Positions 8,603 through 10,885 of a stretch of DNA of 10,885 bases are shown here, one piece after another (position 1 is the first letter of the stretch; each line of letters opens with the position of its first letter). The notes beneath the pieces are model-generated. The model searched no databases. It was given only the letters and a program-made list of their open reading frames with translations, and was not told the DNA's origin. This stretch comes from Sedimenticola sp. (GTDB lineage: Bacteria > Pseudomonadota > Gammaproteobacteria > Chromatiales > Chromatiaceae): the NCBI GenBank assembly GCA_027038775.1, contig JALWGP010000217.1:1-10885 (forward strand), read 5' to 3'. The position numbers and the translations under genes are program-made.

Positions 8603-8935
8603 TTACACGCAGCCGGTCGGCTTGGGCAGGCCAGCGTAACGGCAGGCCTGCTTGCCGGGGCCGTAGGGGAACAGGCCGTACAGGTACTTGCTGTTGCCCT
8701 TGTCCTTGCCCAGGCGCTTGCCCACGGCCTTGGTCAGCACGCGCACCGCGGGAGCGATCTGGTACTCCTCGTAGTACTCGCGCAGGAAGTTGATGATCTC
8801 CCAGTGCTCGTCGGTGAGCTCCAGGTCGTCTTCCTTGGCCATGGCCTCGGCCACTGCCGGCTCCCAGTCGTCGAGGTTTACCAGGTAACCTTCCTCGTCG
8901 GTTTCCAGAGTCTTACCGTTTACTTCGATAGGCAT
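8603..8935 (-). CDS. dsrC: DsrC, sulfur-carrier protein (TusE family)
   Basis: This 110-residue protein is full length for DsrC. Its C-terminal arm, ACRYAGLPKPTGCV, carries both conserved cysteines: Cys98 and the penultimate Cys109, eleven residues apart. Having both separates true DsrC from TusE and from regulatory homologues that keep only the last cysteine. It starts MPIEVNGKTLETDEEGYL, as expected for the family. DsrC receives sulfane sulfur through DsrEFH/TusA-type relay, carries it on Cys109 to DsrAB for oxidation to sulfite, and is recycled by DsrK through Cys98-Cys109 chemistry. The ATG at 8935 has AGGAG eight bases upstream. A 50-base gap separates it from dsrH, and a strong stem-loop follows it. 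In Allochromatium vinosum dsrC is reported to have an additional internal promoter and to bind DNA; here no convincing promoter could be read. Confidence 0.98.
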   Translation of the reverse strand: MPIEVNGKTLETDEEGYLVNLDDWEPAVAEAMAKEDDLELTDEHWEIINFLREYYEEYQIAPAVRVLTKAVGKRLGKDKGNSKYLYGLFPYGPGKQACRYAGLPKPTGCV

Positions 8936-8985
8936 CTTTCTGTCTCCTAGCTGTCAATACAAAAGAATCGTTTACCAGTGCGGGA

Positions 8986-9294
8986 TCAGACCCACGCCTG
9001 GACCTTGCTGCAGGCATCCACCAGATCCACGAAGCCGGCGTAGTCCACCATCTCCACGCCCTCGATGAGGCGGTCGGCTTTCAGGCCACGCGCGCGGAAG
9101 TCGGGCTCGAGCACGTAGACCTTGCGGTCGGCCAGCGCACCGGTGATCTTTTCGGACGCGGAAGTCCCCGCGAGCGCCGCATAGACGCCGTCCTCGTAGA
9201 GGAGGATCGAAGAGCCGGCCTTGGACAGCCGCAGGCAGGTATCCAGGGAGTTCTTCTCGAACGGAGATTTGTTTACGGTGTGCAGATCGCTCAT
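8986..9294 (-). CDS. dsrH: DsrH, sulfurtransferase subunit (TusB-like)
   Basis: The 102-residue protein starts MSDLHTVNKSPFEKNSLDTC and has its only strongly placed cysteine, Cys20, at the position conserved in DsrH/TusB. A second cysteine is Cys95. With DsrE and DsrF it forms the cytoplasmic alpha2beta2gamma2 hexamer that relays sulfur to DsrC. The frame stays open upstream to 9432, inside dsrF, but I choose the ATG at 9294 because GAGGAG lies six bases before it and the length then fits the family. The ribosome site overlaps the dsrF stop codon; the intergenic distance is 10 bases. DsrH and TusB are homologous, and the Dsr context decides the name. Confidence 0.96.
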   Translation of the reverse strand: MSDLHTVNKSPFEKNSLDTCLRLSKAGSSILLYEDGVYAALAGTSASEKITGALADRKVYVLEPDFRARGLKADRLIEGVEMVDYAGFVDLVDACSKVQAWV

Positions 9295-9300
9295 CTTTCT

Positions 9301-9306
9301 CTCCTC
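9301..9306 (-). promoter_or_regulatory. Ribosome binding site of dsrH
   Basis: GAGGAG on the minus strand ends six bases before the ATG at 9294 and overlaps the dsrF TGA (9305-9307). It sets the dsrH start well downstream of the beginning of its open frame and suggests coupling to dsrF translation. Confidence 0.8.
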
Positions 9307-9712
9307 AGAAGCTGAATACCACGTCGGACTCCTCCAGCAGCTCGGCGAGCTTGGCGGAATCCACGACTTCCACGATATTGTCCACCGTCTCCTCGGTCTC
9401 CCAGTCTTCCCAGGGAACCACCACCAGGTCATCCACGGACAGGCCGCGGGCCTCCAGGGAGTCCTTGTCCACGTACATGTGGCGAACCTCGTAGTCGCCC
9501 AGGGTCTTGTAGGTGGGCGAGAAGTTCTTCATGCCGATGCCGGTGGTGTCCTGCCCGGTCACGAGCTGGTACACGCCGTCATCGATGAAGGCGAGGCTCA
9601 CTGCCTGTTCGAAGGCCGCCGCGATGAGCACCACCTCGAGGGATTCCCAGGCGTAGATGGTGCCGTAGGGAGCACGGCGATTGAGGAACATGAACTGCTT
9701 CTTGTCAGACAT
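9305..9712 (-). CDS. dsrF: DsrF, sulfurtransferase subunit (TusC-like), no cysteine
   Basis: This 135-residue DsrE/DsrF-fold protein begins MSDKKQFMFLNRRAPYGTIYAWE, the characteristic DsrF/TusC start. I use the ATG at 9712, not the TTG at 9718, because AAGGAGG ends seven bases before the ATG and only one base before the TTG. It contains no cysteine anywhere, so it cannot itself carry persulfide sulfur. In the DsrEFH hexamer the conserved sulfur-binding cysteines are in DsrE and DsrH, so a structural role for this subunit is consistent. It lies 12 bases after dsrE and 10 bases before dsrH. The C-terminus is acidic and ends in VVFSF. TusC is the homologue in tRNA thiolation, but the operon makes DsrF the right name. 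Confidence 0.96.
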   Translation of the reverse strand: MSDKKQFMFLNRRAPYGTIYAWESLEVVLIAAAFEQAVSLAFIDDGVYQLVTGQDTTGIGMKNFSPTYKTLGDYEVRHMYVDKDSLEARGLSVDDLVVVPWEDWETEETVDNIVEVVDSAKLAELLEESDVVFSF

Positions 9713-9719
9713 CGTCAAA

Positions 9720-9726
9720 CCTCCTT
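9720..9726 (-). promoter_or_regulatory. Strong ribosome binding site of dsrF
   Basis: AAGGAGG on the minus strand overlaps the dsrE TAA stop (9725-9727) and ends seven bases before the ATG at 9712. It is too close to the in-frame TTG (9716-9718) to serve it, so it settles the start. Confidence 0.85.
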
Positions 9727-10117
9727 AATCGCCGAACACGACCAGCTTGTCACACTGGATGGCCGCCTCGATCAGCTGCCCCAGGCCGGAGATCCGGAAG
9801 CGGGGTGCGATGTTGGTGGCATCCTTTCCGTTGCGCTCGGCCTCGCCCTCGTCCACGATGCCGCGGCGCTGGGCCGCGGCCACGCAGACCACCAGGTCGA
9901 GATCGTACTTCTCGGCCAGCTCCACCCAGTTGTTGACGATGTTGCGGTCGTCCTGGGGCGGCGTGGTCAGGCGCGTGCCGTTGAGCACGCCGTCGTGGTA
10001 GAAGAAGACACGGAAGCACTCGTGACCCTTCTCCAGCGCCGCCTTGGTGAACTGGTAGGCGGAGTCGGAGGCCTGATGCTGGTAGGGGCCTTCGTTTACC
10101 TGTATCGCGAATTTCAT
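9725..10117 (-). CDS. dsrE: DsrE, sulfur-binding sulfurtransferase subunit (TusD-like)
   Basis: The 130-residue protein starts MKFAIQVNEGPYQHQASDSA, typical of DsrE/TusD. Its Cys78 in LVVCVAAAQRRG falls exactly on the active-site cysteine of DsrE, which binds sulfur as persulfide. Cys34 and Cys122 are extra. It acts in the cytoplasm in the DsrE2F2H2 hexamer, passing sulfur to Cys109 of DsrC. The ATG at 10117 follows dsrB by 23 bases; the ribosome site is moderate (AGGGAG about eleven bases upstream). It is the first gene of the tightly spaced dsrEFH set. DsrEFH is found in sulfur oxidisers and not in the sulfite-reducing Dsr clusters, so it supports the oxidative direction. Confidence 0.97.
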   Translation of the reverse strand: MKFAIQVNEGPYQHQASDSAYQFTKAALEKGHECFRVFFYHDGVLNGTRLTTPPQDDRNIVNNWVELAEKYDLDLVVCVAAAQRRGIVDEGEAERNGKDATNIAPRFRISGLGQLIEAAIQCDKLVVFGD

Positions 10118-10140
10118 GACCTGTGTGACTCCCTATCCGA

Positions 10141-10885
10141 TCAGAAGCGGATGTGCGCAGACTGGTTCAGGTTGTTGCGGCTGCCGCGCCAGTTGTCGAT
10201 GTGGTACTTGGTGAACGGCAGGTCGGTGAGCTCGAAGAAGCGCTTCCAGCCGATGCGCTCCACCCACTCGCCCATGCGCTCCCACTCCTTGGCGTTCTCC
10301 TTGTAGGCCTTGAGGATCTTGGTCACGATCTCGGCGACCTCGGGCCAACGCGGAGCGTTGTTGGGGATGTTGGAGGCCACCAGCTTGTGGAACATGGGCT
10401 TGGAACGGGCGTTGGAGTGCTTGCCGCCAACCCAGATCGACAGGCGGGTGTACTCGGAATCGTTGATCTGCATCGGCGGGCAGGGCGGGAAGCAGGCGCC
10501 GCAGCAGACGCACTTCTTCTCGTCCACCTCCAGGGTGGGCTTGCCGTTCACCATGGCGGGACGGATGGCCGCCACCGGGCAGCGCGCCACCACGGCGGGG
10601 CGCTCACAGGCGTTGGCCACCAGATCGTGGTTGATCTTCGGCGGCTTGGTGTGCTGCACGTTGATGGCGATGTCCCCCTGGCCGCCACAGTTGATCTGGC
10701 AGCAGGAGGTGGTGATGTGCACCCGGTTGGGCATCTCCTCGTTCTTGAACTCCTCGTAGAGGGTGTCCATCATCGCCTTCACCACACCGGAGGCATCGGT
10801 GCCGGGGATGTCGCAGTGCAGCCAGCCCTGGGTGTGGGAGAGCATGGTCACCGAGTTGCCGGTGCCGCCCACCGGATAGCCCAGG
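10141..10885 (-). CDS. dsrB: DsrB, beta subunit of reverse dissimilatory sulfite reductase, partial at 5' end
   Basis: The frame is open to the window edge, giving 247 C-terminal residues of a protein usually about 350-380 long, so roughly 100-130 N-terminal residues are missing. In visible numbering, Cys24 (QGWLHC), Cys61, Cys62 and Cys66 (SCCQINCGG) keep the spacing of the four cysteines that bind the siroheme-linked [4Fe-4S] cluster in known DsrB structures. A ferredoxin domain follows with CVCCGACFPPCP (CX2CX2CX3C). The C-terminus, including RMGEWVERIGWKRFFELT, is typical of DsrB. With DsrA it forms the cytoplasmic enzyme that oxidises DsrC-bound sulfur to sulfite. After the CCX3C motif the sequence runs GGQGDIAINV with no cysteine. 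In my memory sulfate-reducer DsrB has a longer segment there with one, which would fit an oxidative-type enzyme, but this is not checked by alignment. dsrA should lie just beyond the right edge. Confidence 0.97.
   Translation of the reverse strand, partial: LGYPVGGTGNSVTMLSHTQGWLHCDIPGTDASGVVKAMMDTLYEEFKNEEMPNRVHITTSCCQINCGGQGDIAINVQHTKPPKINHDLVANACERPAVVARCPVAAIRPAMVNGKPTLEVDEKKCVCCGACFPPCPPMQINDSEYTRLSIWVGGKHSNARSKPMFHKLVASNIPNNAPRWPEVAEIVTKILKAYKENAKEWERMGEWVERIGWKRFFELTDLPFTKYHIDNWRGSRNNLNQSAHIRF

Noticed and set aside
8952..8957. TTGACA hexamer just upstream of dsrC as a sigma-70 -35 box
   Set aside because: At a 16-18 base spacing the -10 element would fall inside the dsrC coding sequence and nothing resembling TATAAT is there; a transcript from it would lose the dsrC ribosome site.
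9713..9718. TTG start for dsrF two codons upstream
   Set aside because: The AAGGAGG site would be one base from it; the ATG at 9712 has ideal spacing.

Overview
The window is a nearly complete reverse dissimilatory sulfite reductase (rDsr) operon, and every gene lies on the minus strand. Transcription runs from right to left: dsrB (N-terminus cut off by the right edge), dsrE, dsrF, dsrH, dsrC, dsrM, dsrK, dsrL, dsrJ, dsrO, dsrP, dsrN and dsrR (last residues cut off by the left edge). This is the classical dsrABEFHCMKLJOPNRS order described for Allochromatium vinosum. dsrA would lie beyond the right edge and dsrS is expected beyond the left edge. DsrEFH and DsrL together, with no DsrD, mark the oxidative form of the pathway, which oxidises stored sulfur to sulfite. 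The gene order and the GC-rich sequence suggest a sulfur-oxidising proteobacterium, most likely a gammaproteobacterium of the purple or colourless sulfur bacterial type. Genus cannot be fixed from the sequence alone.

Layout: 8986-10885 holds the cytoplasmic catalytic and sulfur-relay genes (DsrB, then the DsrE2F2H2 sulfurtransferase, tightly coupled). 8603-8935 is DsrC, the sulfur-carrying substrate of the reductase. 1768-8527 holds the electron-transfer part: DsrM (cytochrome b), DsrK (HdrD-like Fe-S protein), DsrL (Fe-S flavoprotein NAD(P)H oxidoreductase), DsrJ (triheme cytochrome c), DsrO (Tat-exported ferredoxin-like protein) and DsrP (NrfD-like membrane quinone protein). 1-1705 holds cofactor and accessory genes: DsrN (siroheme amidase) and DsrR (cysteine-poor A-type protein).

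How it works, from knowledge of the family: DsrEFH passes sulfane sulfur to DsrC. DsrAB oxidises the DsrC-bound sulfur to sulfite with its amidated siroheme, which is made by DsrN. DsrL takes the released electrons to NAD(P)+. The DsrMKJOP membrane complex re-oxidises DsrC and exchanges electrons with the quinone pool and the periplasm.

The genes are closely packed: the largest gap is 75 bases and no stretch over 300 bases lacks a gene. The non-coding elements seen are two strong inverted repeats, a terminator-like one between dsrP and dsrN and an 11-bp stem between dsrC and dsrM, plus Shine-Dalgarno sites that fix several starts. I see no mobile element, tRNA, CRISPR array or undescribed system. 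The points of interest are in internal regulation and in residue-level features of known proteins.
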